Part shown: piece by piece, positions 33,194 through 41,892 of the stretch | How positions within the stretch are numbered: the first letter of the stretch is position 1 | Layout: every line of letters starts with the position of its first letter | Source of the DNA: Flavobacterium cutihirudinis | GTDB lineage: Bacteria; Bacteroidota; Bacteroidia; Flavobacteriales; Flavobacteriaceae | Length of the DNA: 64,000 nt | Direction: 5' to 3' | Assembly (NCBI RefSeq): GCF_003385895.1 | Contig: NZ_QRDQ01000007.1 | Span: 434,001 to 498,000 of the forward strand | Made by a program: the position numbers and the translations under genes | The notes under the pieces: generated by a model | The model's database searches: none | What the model saw: the letters and a program-made list of their open reading frames with translations, nothing else | What the model was told of the DNA's origin: nothing

Positions 33194-34369
33194 ATGGAAA
33201 CAACTTTTTTGAAGTCGATCTTAGATAATGATTTCTATAAATTCACAATGCAACATGCCGTAATTAGACTTTTTCCAAAGGCAAAAGTGCGTTACGGATT
33301 TATAAATCGAGGAAAACATATCTTTCCGGATGGTTTTGCAGATTTACTTCGAAAATCTGTAGATGCAATGGCTGATCTTCGTTTAACAAAAGAAGAAAAA
33401 AATTATCTGTCACATTACTGTCCTTATCTTGATCCCACTTATTTAGATTTTCTGCAAGGCTATAGTTACGATCCGTCAGAAGTTCAGATTAGTCAGGAAG
33501 GTTCAGAAATAAAAGTTACCGTTGAAGGTTTTTGGTATAGAACTATTTTGTGGGAAGTGCCGTTAATGGCTTTGATTTCGGAACTTTTTTATAAATCAAA
33601 CCATTTGATTCGACTAAATGATGAAGCGATTAAAAAGCTGACCAAAGATAAAATTGACAATTATAATAAACTAGGAGTTTCGATTTTAGAATTTGGAACA
33701 AGACGCCGTCATTCTTATGATGTACATGTTTTGGTTAATGAAACTTTACAGGAAAACGGCGGACAAAGCTTCATTGGAACTAGTAATTTGCATTTTGCCA
33801 TGGTTAATAATAGAAGACCTTTAGGTACGCACGCGCACGAATGGTTTATGTTTCATGCGGCGCAATACGGTTTTCAGGTGGCAAATTTTATAAGTCTCGA
33901 AAATTGGACAAATGTCTATGGTGGAGATCTCGGAATCGCTTTAACAGATACTTATACTACAGAAATATTTTTCAATCAATTTGATAAAAAATATTCGAAA
34001 CTTTTTGATGGAGTTCGCCACGACAGCGGTGACCCGATTGAGTTTGCAAAAAAAGTGATCTCGCATTATACAAAAATGGGAATTGATCCAAAATCAAAAG
34101 TCATCGTTTTTTCAGATTCCCTAAATTATGATAAAGTAAAAACGATAGTTGATTTTTGTCAGGACAAAATAAAAATGTCTTTCGGAATCGGAACAAATTT
34201 CACCAATGATGTTGGGCTTCCGGCAATGAATATGGTGATAAAATTAACCGATACAAAACCTGATAATACACATTGGCAAGGTGTTGTGAAACTTTCGGAC
34301 GAAAAAAATAAAAACACAGGAACGCCCGAAATGATTGCGCTCGCAAAAGAAGTACTCGGAATCAAATAG
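33194..34369 (+). CDS. pncB: Nicotinate phosphoribosyltransferase
   Basis: The protein has 391 residues, the usual bacterial PncB length. It converts nicotinate and PRPP to nicotinate mononucleotide in NAD salvage, with ATP hydrolysis. NDFYKFTMQ lies at about 12-20, EFGTRRRHS near 166-174, GTHAHEW at 211-217 holding the autophosphorylated His, and RHDSGDP is the PRPP-site motif. The first gene after a small gap, it appears transcribed on its own. Confidence 0.95.
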   Translation: METTFLKSILDNDFYKFTMQHAVIRLFPKAKVRYGFINRGKHIFPDGFADLLRKSVDAMADLRLTKEEKNYLSHYCPYLDPTYLDFLQGYSYDPSEVQISQEGSEIKVTVEGFWYRTILWEVPLMALISELFYKSNHLIRLNDEAIKKLTKDKIDNYNKLGVSILEFGTRRRHSYDVHVLVNETLQENGGQSFIGTSNLHFAMVNNRRPLGTHAHEWFMFHAAQYGFQVANFISLENWTNVYGGDLGIALTDTYTTEIFFNQFDKKYSKLFDGVRHDSGDPIEFAKKVISHYTKMGIDPKSKVIVFSDSLNYDKVKTIVDFCQDKIKMSFGIGTNFTNDVGLPAMNMVIKLTDTKPDNTHWQGVVKLSDEKNKNTGTPEMIALAKEVLGIK

Positions 34370-34532
34370 TATTTTTTTGTTTCATAGCTGATTTTTTATA
34401 TTTTTAACGGTCGTATTTTTTTAAAATCAATTTAAATTGGTTTAAAAACTGTTATTATTCGTAACAAAAGAAAAAATACGCTTTCATTTTTTGCCGATAA
34501 ATGGTACATTAGCCAAAAATCCAATTCACCTT

Positions 34533-36401
34533 ATGCTAGAGCAAAATCAATATACCGAAGATAATATCCGATCACTCGATTGGAAAGAACATATCCGTAT
34601 GCGTCCCGGAATGTATATCGGAAAATTGGGAGATGGTTCTTCTCCAGATGATGGTATTTATATTCTTTTAAAAGAGGTTTTAGATAACTGTATCGATGAG
34701 TTCGTAATGGGCTCTGGAAAAACTATTGAAGTGACTATCAAAGATAAAACGGTTTCGGTTCGTGATTACGGACGTGGAATTCCGTTGGGGAAAGTTGTCG
34801 ATGTAGTTTCGAAAATGAATACAGGTGGAAAGTACGATTCTAAAGCTTTCCAGAAATCAGTTGGTTTGAATGGTGTCGGGACAAAAGCGGTAAATGCACT
34901 TTCGAATTATTTCCGTGTAGAATCTGTTCGTGAAGACAAGCAAAAAGCGGCGGAGTTTTCTGCAGGAAATTTGGTTTTAGAAGAAGATGTAGTGGAAACC
35001 ACAAAACGTAAAGGAACAAAAGTGACTTTTACGCCAGATGAAACGATTTTCAAAAACTATAAATTTCGTTTAGAATATGTAATTAAAATGGTTAAAAACT
35101 ATTGTTATTTGAACAATGGTTTGACTATTATTTTCAACGGAGAAAAATATTATTCAGAAAACGGACTTCGTGATTTGTTAGAAGAAACAATCAGCGAAGA
35201 AGATTTAGAATATCCAATTATTCACCTAAAAGAGCATGATATCGAGGTTGCGCTTACACACAGTAAAACGCAATATAGCGAAGAATATCACTCTTTTGTG
35301 AACGGTCAGAATACAACGCAGGGAGGAACGCACTTAGCAGCTTATCGTGAAGCAGTTGTAAAAACGATTCGTGAGTTTTACAATAAGAATTTTGAAGCAT
35401 CAGACGTTCGTAAATCGATTGTGAGTGCGATTAGTATTAAAGTAATGGAACCGGTTTTTGAGTCTCAGACCAAAACAAAATTAGGTTCTACAGATATGGG
35501 TTCTGATGATGGAACGCCAGCGGTTTCTGTTCGTACTTTCGTAAACGATTTTATCAAAACCAAGTTAGATAATTACCTTCATAAAAATCCAACAACTGCC
35601 GAGGCTTTACTTCGTAAAATTCTTCAGGCAGAACGTGAGCGTAAAGAACTATCAGGAATTAGAAAATTGGCGACAGACCGTGCTAAGAAAGCAAATCTTC
35701 ACAATAAAAAATTAAGAGATTGTAGAGCACATCTTCCAGATACCAAAAACCCAAGAAACTTAGAAAGCACGCTTTTTATTACCGAGGGAGATTCGGCTTC
35801 CGGATCGATTACAAAGTCGCGTGACGTTAATACTCAAGCGGTTTTCAGTTTGCGTGGTAAGCCTTTGAATTCATACGGAATGACAAAGAAAATTGTGTAT
35901 GAAAACGAAGAATTCAATTTATTGCAAGCTGCACTTGATATCGAAGACGGTTTAGAAAAATTACGTTACAACAACATCGTAATCGCAACCGATGCCGATG
36001 TCGACGGAATGCACATTCGTTTACTTTTAATTACTTTCTTTTTACAGTTTTTCCCTGAGTTAATTAAAGAAGGTCATTTGTATATTTTGCAAACACCACT
36101 TTTCAGAGTCAGAAACAAAAAAGAAACAATTTACTGTTATTCTGAAGACGAAAGAAAAGACGCGATCGAAAAACTAAAACCAAAACCAGAAATCACCCGA
36201 TTTAAAGGTTTGGGAGAGATTTCGCCAGACGAGTTTAAAAATTTTATTGGAGATACGATCCGCCTTGATCCTGTTATGATGGATAAGCATACTTCGATTG
36301 AGCAGTTGTTATCTTTTTATATGGGAAAAAATACGCCAGACAGACAAGAGTTTATTATCAAGAACTTGAAGGTGGAGATTGATGAGCTTGAAGAGGTTTA
36401 A
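34533..36401 (+). CDS. parE: DNA topoisomerase IV subunit B
   Basis: This 622-residue ATPase subunit belongs to a type IIA topoisomerase. The GHKL fold carries DNCIDEF, GRGIPLG and [14 protein letters not shown]. The TOPRIM domain carries TEGDSASG and [10 protein letters not shown], and the end has RFKGLGEIS. The ATG at 34533 ([17 protein letters not shown]) was preferred over an in-frame TTG at 34491, which adds 14 unconserved residues. The short length and the adjacent parC favour ParE over GyrB. Confidence 0.93.
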   Translation: MLEQNQYTEDNIRSLDWKEHIRMRPGMYIGKLGDGSSPDDGIYILLKEVLDNCIDEFVMGSGKTIEVTIKDKTVSVRDYGRGIPLGKVVDVVSKMNTGGKYDSKAFQKSVGLNGVGTKAVNALSNYFRVESVREDKQKAAEFSAGNLVLEEDVVETTKRKGTKVTFTPDETIFKNYKFRLEYVIKMVKNYCYLNNGLTIIFNGEKYYSENGLRDLLEETISEEDLEYPIIHLKEHDIEVALTHSKTQYSEEYHSFVNGQNTTQGGTHLAAYREAVVKTIREFYNKNFEASDVRKSIVSAISIKVMEPVFESQTKTKLGSTDMGSDDGTPAVSVRTFVNDFIKTKLDNYLHKNPTTAEALLRKILQAERERKELSGIRKLATDRAKKANLHNKKLRDCRAHLPDTKNPRNLESTLFITEGDSASGSITKSRDVNTQAVFSLRGKPLNSYGMTKKIVYENEEFNLLQAALDIEDGLEKLRYNNIVIATDADVDGMHIRLLLITFFLQFFPELIKEGHLYILQTPLFRVRNKKETIYCYSEDERKDAIEKLKPKPEITRFKGLGEISPDEFKNFIGDTIRLDPVMMDKHTSIEQLLSFYMGKNTPDRQEFIIKNLKVEIDELEEV

Positions 36402-36404
36402 GAG

Positions 36405-36539
36405 ATGGAAAAGAAAAAATTGATATACGCAGCAATTGTTTTTATTTTCAGTTTTGCTTTAACTTATACTTTAATAAAAATGTATAAAAATAAGAAAAGC
36501 AACGAAACCGAAACAGTTGAGAAAATTAAGGATAAATAA
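36405..36539 (+). CDS. Small single-pass membrane protein between parE and parC
   Basis: A 44-codon frame (MEKKKLIYAA ... VEKIKDK) begins 3 bases after the parE stop and ends 22 bases before parC. It has a positively charged start, one hydrophobic helix (about 6-25) and a charged, lysine/glutamate-rich tail. The spacing, strand and plausible protein composition support a real gene. There is no recognisable family. Confidence 0.6.
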   Translation: MEKKKLIYAAIVFIFSFALTYTLIKMYKNKKSNETETVEKIKDK

Positions 36540-36561
36540 AATAATATCGGAATCAAAATAA

Positions 36562-39279
36562 ATGAAAGACGAAGAAGACGATAACATAATTCCAAACGAC
36601 GACGAGAATAATCATGATGAAAATCAATTTGATGAAAATCAAGATGATTCAGATGAGATTATAAATGTAGATGCAAAGCATTTCGAAGGACAGCATTTTT
36701 ACGAAAATCAAGAAGAAGAAGGTGAAGACGTTATTACGAAAGTAACCGGAATGTACAAAGACTGGTTTTTGGATTATGCTTCGTATGTAATTCTGGAACG
36801 TGCGGTTCCTGCTATCGAGGACGGATTTAAGCCAGTTCAGCGTCGTATTATGCACTCTTTAAAAGAGCTGGATGATGGTCGTTATAATAAAGTTGCCAAT
36901 GTTGTTGGTCACACTATGCAGTATCACCCACACGGAGATGCGAGTATTGGTGACGCAATGGTGCAAATTGGTCAAAAAGATTTATTGATTGATTGCCAAG
37001 GAAACTGGGGAAATATTTTAACGGGCGACGGAGCAGCAGCTTCGCGTTATATTGAGGCACGTTTATCTAAATTTGCTTTGGAAGTTTTATACTCTCCAAA
37101 AATTACCGATTGGGGTGTTTCGTATGATGGTCGTCGGGCAGAACCAAACAATCTTCCAGTAAAATTCCCATTGCTTTTGGCTCAGGGAGCGGAAGGTATT
37201 GCAGTTGGACTTTCTACAAAAGTTCTTCCTCATAACTTCAACGAATTAATAGAAGCTTCGATTAAAATTTTAAAAGGAAAACCGTTTACATTATATCCTG
37301 ATTTTATGACACAAGGTATCGCCGATGTGTCAAATTATAATGATGGACTTCGTGGCGGACGTGTACGTGTACGTGCTAAAATTTCGCAATTAGACAAGAA
37401 TACATTGGTGATTACGCAAATTCCGTTTTCTACCAATACATCGACTTTAATTGACAGTATTTTGAAAGCCAATGATAAAGGCAAAATCAAAATCAAGAAA
37501 ATTGAAGACAATACCGCTGCTGATGTTGAGATTTTAATTCATCTTTTCCCAGGCGTTTCTCCGGATAAAACAATTGATGCTTTGTTTGCTTTTACAGCTT
37601 GCGAGACGTCTGTTGCGCCTTTAGGATGTGTTATTGAAGACAATAAGCCATTGTTTATAGGAGTTTCTGAAATGTTGAAAATCTCAACACACAGAACGGT
37701 TGATTTGCTTCGTCAGGAATTAGAAATTCAGTTAGAAGAATTAAAAAATAAGTGGCATTTCTCTACATTAGAAAAAATCTTCATTCGTGAAGAAATGTAT
37801 ATTGACTTCAAATTATACGGAGATAGAGAATCACTTTACAAATATTTATACGATCGTTTTGAGCCTTTCAAAAAATCATTCGTCAGAGAAATTACCGACG
37901 AAGATTTACAGCGTTTGACTCAAATCCCGATGATTCGTATTACGCGTTTCGATTCTGATAAAGCTGATGATTTGATTTCAAGGTTAGAAGAAGAAATGAA
38001 AGAAGTAGAGCATAATCTGGAGCATTTAACAGATTTTGCTATTGCTTACTTCACCAAATTAAAAGAGAAATACGGAAAAGGCCGTGAGCGTCAGACAGAA
38101 CTTCGTGTTTTTGATAACGTTGAAGCTACAAAAGTAGTTTTACGTAACACAAAATTATACGTAAACCGCGAAGAAGGTTTCGTTGGAACGAGTTTAAAGA
38201 AAGACGAATATGTAGCTGATTGTTCTGATATTGATGATGTAATTGTGTTTTTACGCGACGGTAAAATGATGATTACAAAAGTTGATGCCAAAACGTTTAT
38301 CGGGAAAGATATTATACACGTTGCTGTTTTTGATAAAAGCGATAAACGTACCATTTACAACATGATGTATCGTGATGGTAAATCAGGTCCATCGTACATA
38401 AAACGTTTCAATGTTTCGGGTGTTACACGTGATAAAGCTTACGATTTAACGAATGGGACAAATGGTTCACAGGTTGTTTATTTTTCACATAATCCAAATG
38501 GAGAAGCTGAGGTTGTCACTATATTATTACGTCAAATAGGAACAATTAAGAAACTGAAATTCGATATTGATTTTGCTAAATTAGCAATCAAAGGACGTGC
38601 TTCAAAAGGAAATTTGGTTACCAAATATCCAATCAAAAAAATCGAATTAAAAGAAAAAGGAATTTCAACTTTACTTCCAAGAAAAGTTTGGTTTGATGAT
38701 ACTGTAAAACGTTTAAATGTTGATGCGAGAGGGGAATTGCTGGGTGAATTTAAACCAAGTGATAAAATCTTAGTAATTAGCCAAAGTGGTAAATTAAAAG
38801 TAATTATTCCGGAATTATCGACTCACTTTGAGGAAGATATGATTGTATTAGAAAAATGGAAACCTAAGAAACCAATTTCGGCAATTTACTATGATGGAGA
38901 AAAAGAGCGTTATTTCTTGAAACGTTTCCTTGTAGAAAATGAAGGAAAAGAAGAAAGCTTTATTACAGATCATCCAAATTCGCAATTAGAAATTGTATCG
39001 ACAGATTATCGTCCAGTAGCGCAGTTGGTTTTTGCAAAAGTAAAAGGAGTTCAAAAAGAAGATTTACATATTGATGTAGAGGACTTTATAGCCGTAAAAG
39101 GTTTCAAGGCTTTAGGGAATCAATTAACAACAGATAAATTAAAACAGGTAAACTTGTTAGATCCGCTTCCATATGAAGAACCGATTGAAGAAGTTCCTGA
39201 AAAACCAGAATTGCCAGAAGATGATTCGGTCGAAACAGAATTAGAAGACGATGGCCAAATAGGTTTGGTTTTAGAATAA
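36562..39279 (+). CDS. parC: DNA topoisomerase IV subunit A
   Basis: This 905-residue DNA-breaking subunit is longer than enterobacterial ParC. An acidic, Asp/Asn/Glu-rich N-terminal extension (1-57) and an acidic C-terminal tail are added. Core motifs are DGFKPVQRRIMHS, YHPHGDASIGDAM (120-133) and the catalytic Tyr163 in AASRYIEARLSKF. The C-terminal half has blades of the beta-pinwheel (GRASKGNLVTKYPI). At the position equivalent to quinolone-site Ser83 of GyrA there is Ala127, while Asp131 is kept. It is in an operon with parE and a small ORF. Confidence 0.93.
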   Translation: MKDEEDDNIIPNDDENNHDENQFDENQDDSDEIINVDAKHFEGQHFYENQEEEGEDVITKVTGMYKDWFLDYASYVILERAVPAIEDGFKPVQRRIMHSLKELDDGRYNKVANVVGHTMQYHPHGDASIGDAMVQIGQKDLLIDCQGNWGNILTGDGAAASRYIEARLSKFALEVLYSPKITDWGVSYDGRRAEPNNLPVKFPLLLAQGAEGIAVGLSTKVLPHNFNELIEASIKILKGKPFTLYPDFMTQGIADVSNYNDGLRGGRVRVRAKISQLDKNTLVITQIPFSTNTSTLIDSILKANDKGKIKIKKIEDNTAADVEILIHLFPGVSPDKTIDALFAFTACETSVAPLGCVIEDNKPLFIGVSEMLKISTHRTVDLLRQELEIQLEELKNKWHFSTLEKIFIREEMYIDFKLYGDRESLYKYLYDRFEPFKKSFVREITDEDLQRLTQIPMIRITRFDSDKADDLISRLEEEMKEVEHNLEHLTDFAIAYFTKLKEKYGKGRERQTELRVFDNVEATKVVLRNTKLYVNREEGFVGTSLKKDEYVADCSDIDDVIVFLRDGKMMITKVDAKTFIGKDIIHVAVFDKSDKRTIYNMMYRDGKSGPSYIKRFNVSGVTRDKAYDLTNGTNGSQVVYFSHNPNGEAEVVTILLRQIGTIKKLKFDIDFAKLAIKGRASKGNLVTKYPIKKIELKEKGISTLLPRKVWFDDTVKRLNVDARGELLGEFKPSDKILVISQSGKLKVIIPELSTHFEEDMIVLEKWKPKKPISAIYYDGEKERYFLKRFLVENEGKEESFITDHPNSQLEIVSTDYRPVAQLVFAKVKGVQKEDLHIDVEDFIAVKGFKALGNQLTTDKLKQVNLLDPLPYEEPIEEVPEKPELPEDDSVETELEDDGQIGLVLE

Positions 39280-39285
39280 AATAGA

Positions 39286-39318
39286 AAACGCTAAGAATTT
39301 AACTTAGCGTTTTTTTTT
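39286..39318 (+). terminator. Rho-independent terminator of parC
   Basis: AAACGCTAAG and CTTAGCGTTT form a 10-bp stem with a 7-nt loop and are followed by a T run, right after the parC stop. Confidence 0.9.
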
Positions 39319-39349
39319 ACGTTTTTTGATTTAATTTTTAAGAGATAAA

Positions 39350-39970
39350 ATGACTTCTTCTTTGATCCATTTTACATCGTTATTTTCAATTGAAATAAAT
39401 CAATTGCTTGCATCGGTTGAACAACAAGCCAAAGAAAGTAGTTTTTCTAAAAATAATGATCCGTATTTGATGATTAAGCCCACAACAGAGGATTCGACTG
39501 GAAAATCATTTACGATAAGTTATTGGTCAACTTGTGCTGAAGAAGGAAATGATATTAAAGCCGGAACCGTTTTAGAGTCGAAAGATGATTTGTTTTTTGT
39601 TAGTAAAAGAGTAACATTAATGACCAATACAGTTGGAGGCTTGAATAAGCAGAATAAAAAAGACCGAATTCTTGCCTACAGAAATGCATTATTAACTCGA
39701 GGCCGAATTGTAACTTTTTCCGATATTAAAGCATTCGGATTTAATCATTTTAAAAATTCAATCGAGGCTATCAAAATTGAAAAAGGAACAAGAAAAGAAA
39801 TTTCTGTAAAAGCTGGTTTCAGCCGAACGGTTGATATTCATATTAAAACAAATTTTGAAGAGAAACAACATTTGTCAGATTCAGAGTGGACATATCTCTG
39901 TGACAGCTTTATGAAAAACTTAAAAAATAGATCTTCAAATGTATTTCCGTATCGAATGTTTGTTGATTAA
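39350..39970 (+). CDS. Orphan protein resembling the C-terminal part of a T6SS/phage-like baseplate protein
   Basis: This 206-residue cytoplasmic protein has no signal peptide or membrane helix. The middle (about 55-75, SYWSTCAEEGNDIKAGTVL) and the segment AYRNALLTRGRIVTFSDIKA, followed by KNSIEAIKIEKGT and GFSRTVDIHIK, recall the C-terminal region of TssF-type baseplate proteins of Bacteroidota T6SS (pattern R-N-A-L-x-x-x-x-R-I-V-T-x-x-D-I). That reading is from memory and is tentative. There are no other secretion-system genes nearby. It has its own terminators on both sides, so it is a single-gene unit. Confidence 0.45.
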   Translation: MTSSLIHFTSLFSIEINQLLASVEQQAKESSFSKNNDPYLMIKPTTEDSTGKSFTISYWSTCAEEGNDIKAGTVLESKDDLFFVSKRVTLMTNTVGGLNKQNKKDRILAYRNALLTRGRIVTFSDIKAFGFNHFKNSIEAIKIEKGTRKEISVKAGFSRTVDIHIKTNFEEKQHLSDSEWTYLCDSFMKNLKNRSSNVFPYRMFVD

Positions 39971-39973
39971 TTT

Positions 39974-40007
39974 AAAACGCCGGAATAATTAATTTTCCGG
40001 CGTTTTT
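39974..40007 (+). terminator. Bidirectional terminator
   Basis: AAAACGCCGGAA and TTCCGGCGTTTT form a perfect 12-bp stem between convergent genes, with a T run on the plus side. Confidence 0.9.
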
Positions 40008-40035
40008 GATTGTTGAGGTTATAATATAATTGGTT

Positions 40036-41820
40036 TTATTGGTATTTCTTATCTGTAAGTGTTTTCATAAAAGCAACAAGTGCTTTTTCTTCTTTGACAT
40101 TTAAATTCAATTTATCGAAAGGAAGAGTCTGATTTTCTAATTCATACCCTAAGCCTTGTCCGCCACCTTTATTATAAAAAGAAACGACTTCTTCTAATGT
40201 TTTGAAAACACCGTTGTGCATATAAGGTGCAGTAACAGCAACATTACGTACAGTTGGCGTTTTAAAAGCACCAACTAATTGCGGCATTTTATTATATAAG
40301 TAACGACCTTTGTCCGGACTTAAAGCCTTTCCTGAAGCTTCATTTGGTGTTCCAATAACTTCGTGTTCCGTTTTAGAATAAGTCGGCGGAACTGTTCCGT
40401 TAAACAATGGCGTAAAATGACAAGTTGCACATTTTGCTTTTCCCATAAAAAGATTCATTCCTTCAATTTCCTGATTGTTAAGAGTATTTTTGTTTCCACG
40501 CATATATTCATCAAATCTTGAATCAAAAGAATTTAAAGATCGTACATAACTTGCGATAGCATTTTGAATCTGCCAGGCTTCTGGCTTTGAGGCTTTTGGG
40601 AACGCTTTTTTAAACAATTTTATATAATCATTATCCACTAAAATTTTTGCATGAATATTTTCCATTGAACCATGCATTTCGTCTTTATTCTGAATTACAT
40701 CTACACTTTGTTTTTCTAAATCCAATTGGCGCATATCCCAAAATTGAGCATTTTGCAAGGAAGCGTAGGTTAGGGTAGGAGTATTTCTGGCAAGATTTGA
40801 TCCTGTTAGAGAAACATTTGTTTTTAAACCATCGGTAAAAGCTTTTTCAGGATGATGACAAGTCGCACAGCTTCTGTCATTGTTTTTTGAAAGGCTTTTG
40901 TCATAGAATAATTTTTCTCCTAAAACCGCCTTTTCTTTAGTGAAATTATATTCTTTTGAAAGAACAAAACCGTTAACATCAAAAGCATCTTTATCAAATA
41001 AAGTTTCAACAGTTGGTTTTAATGGACTGGTTTTCTTTACATTTTTAATATTTTCTTCCTTTTGAAAAGCTTTAATTTTTTTTGAAATCGGGTTTAAATA
41101 TTCAGTTATAAAAAAGGCTCTGTCAAAAGCATTGAAGTTGTTATTTTTAGTGCAATATTGGCTTGCTTTTGCAGTTAACTTCTTTAAATTTTCTAATGTT
41201 TTATTATTGGAATTGATAATTTCAAGAGGTTCAGAAATAGAAATTAGACTTTCTGCAGCTTCAGGAATAGAAGATTGCAAAATTGGACTGTCAAAACCTG
41301 TGATTCCCAAAGAAATAACACGAAATACATTTTGCTCAATAGCGTCTAAAACATAATCATCGCTGATGGTAATAACTTCAAAAGTGCTTTTAAGCTGTTT
41401 GATATTTGATTGAAAAATATTTAATTCTCTTACAACATTTTCTTTATCTGCAATTTTATATTCAGGATAAATCATTTCTTCGATTACCTGAAAACCATGA
41501 GGTTCAAAAGATCTGTTTTCTTCGAGTTCCATTTCATCCAAGGCCGGACCGTTCATAAATCGTGCGGTTTCGGGAATAAAATACTCAATTGCCCATTCTA
41601 CTTTTTTATAGACCAGACGTGATTTTTTAAATTGCTCCAAAATCTCTTTTTGGGAAGCATTTTTTATTACGAGTTCTTGAAAATGTACAATTTCACTATT
41701 TAATTTAGTTAAATCTACTAGAAGATTCTGTTTAATTGTGGTTTTGGGAACTTCATTTTGTTTGCATGAAAATAACAGACAAAGTGCTAAAAATAGAAAA
41801 GTAAAGTGTTTTAATTTCAT
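40036..41820 (-). CDS. Di-haem cytochrome c peroxidase (MauG/CcpA family) with helical N-terminal domain
   Basis: The protein has 594 residues from ATG 41818-41820; the longer frame adds 12 residues before an obvious lipoprotein signal (MKLKHFTFLFLALCLLFSC, Cys19). Residues about 25-270 are all-helical, with an EPHGFQVIEEMIYPE stretch that recalls imelysin/EfeM-like domains. The C-terminal half holds the two haem sites CATCH at 318-322 and 464-468. The family reduces peroxides or oxidises protein partners in the periplasm. A helical domain fused to the peroxidase is unusual. It follows a PhoX-like gene. Confidence 0.85.
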   Translation of the reverse strand: MKLKHFTFLFLALCLLFSCKQNEVPKTTIKQNLLVDLTKLNSEIVHFQELVIKNASQKEILEQFKKSRLVYKKVEWAIEYFIPETARFMNGPALDEMELEENRSFEPHGFQVIEEMIYPEYKIADKENVVRELNIFQSNIKQLKSTFEVITISDDYVLDAIEQNVFRVISLGITGFDSPILQSSIPEAAESLISISEPLEIINSNNKTLENLKKLTAKASQYCTKNNNFNAFDRAFFITEYLNPISKKIKAFQKEENIKNVKKTSPLKPTVETLFDKDAFDVNGFVLSKEYNFTKEKAVLGEKLFYDKSLSKNNDRSCATCHHPEKAFTDGLKTNVSLTGSNLARNTPTLTYASLQNAQFWDMRQLDLEKQSVDVIQNKDEMHGSMENIHAKILVDNDYIKLFKKAFPKASKPEAWQIQNAIASYVRSLNSFDSRFDEYMRGNKNTLNNQEIEGMNLFMGKAKCATCHFTPLFNGTVPPTYSKTEHEVIGTPNEASGKALSPDKGRYLYNKMPQLVGAFKTPTVRNVAVTAPYMHNGVFKTLEEVVSFYNKGGGQGLGYELENQTLPFDKLNLNVKEEKALVAFMKTLTDKKYQ

Positions 41821-41838
41821 AATGGTATTGTAATAGAA

Positions 41839-41866
41839 ACAACCCTTATTCAACAATAAGGGCTGT
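41839..41866 (-). terminator. Hairpin downstream of the PhoX-like gene
   Basis: ACAACCCTTATT (41839-41850) and AATAAGGGCTGT (41855-41866) form a 12-bp stem with one G-T pair. On the minus strand only a short T-rich stretch follows. It may partly end phoX-like transcription or attenuate read-through into the peroxidase gene. Confidence 0.55.
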
Positions 41867-41892
41867 TTAATATAATTTTGGAGTTGAAATTA

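Noticed and set aside
34491..34532. Upstream TTG start for parE
   Set aside because: The added 14 residues are not part of the conserved N-terminus, and ATG 34533 gives the usual ParE start.
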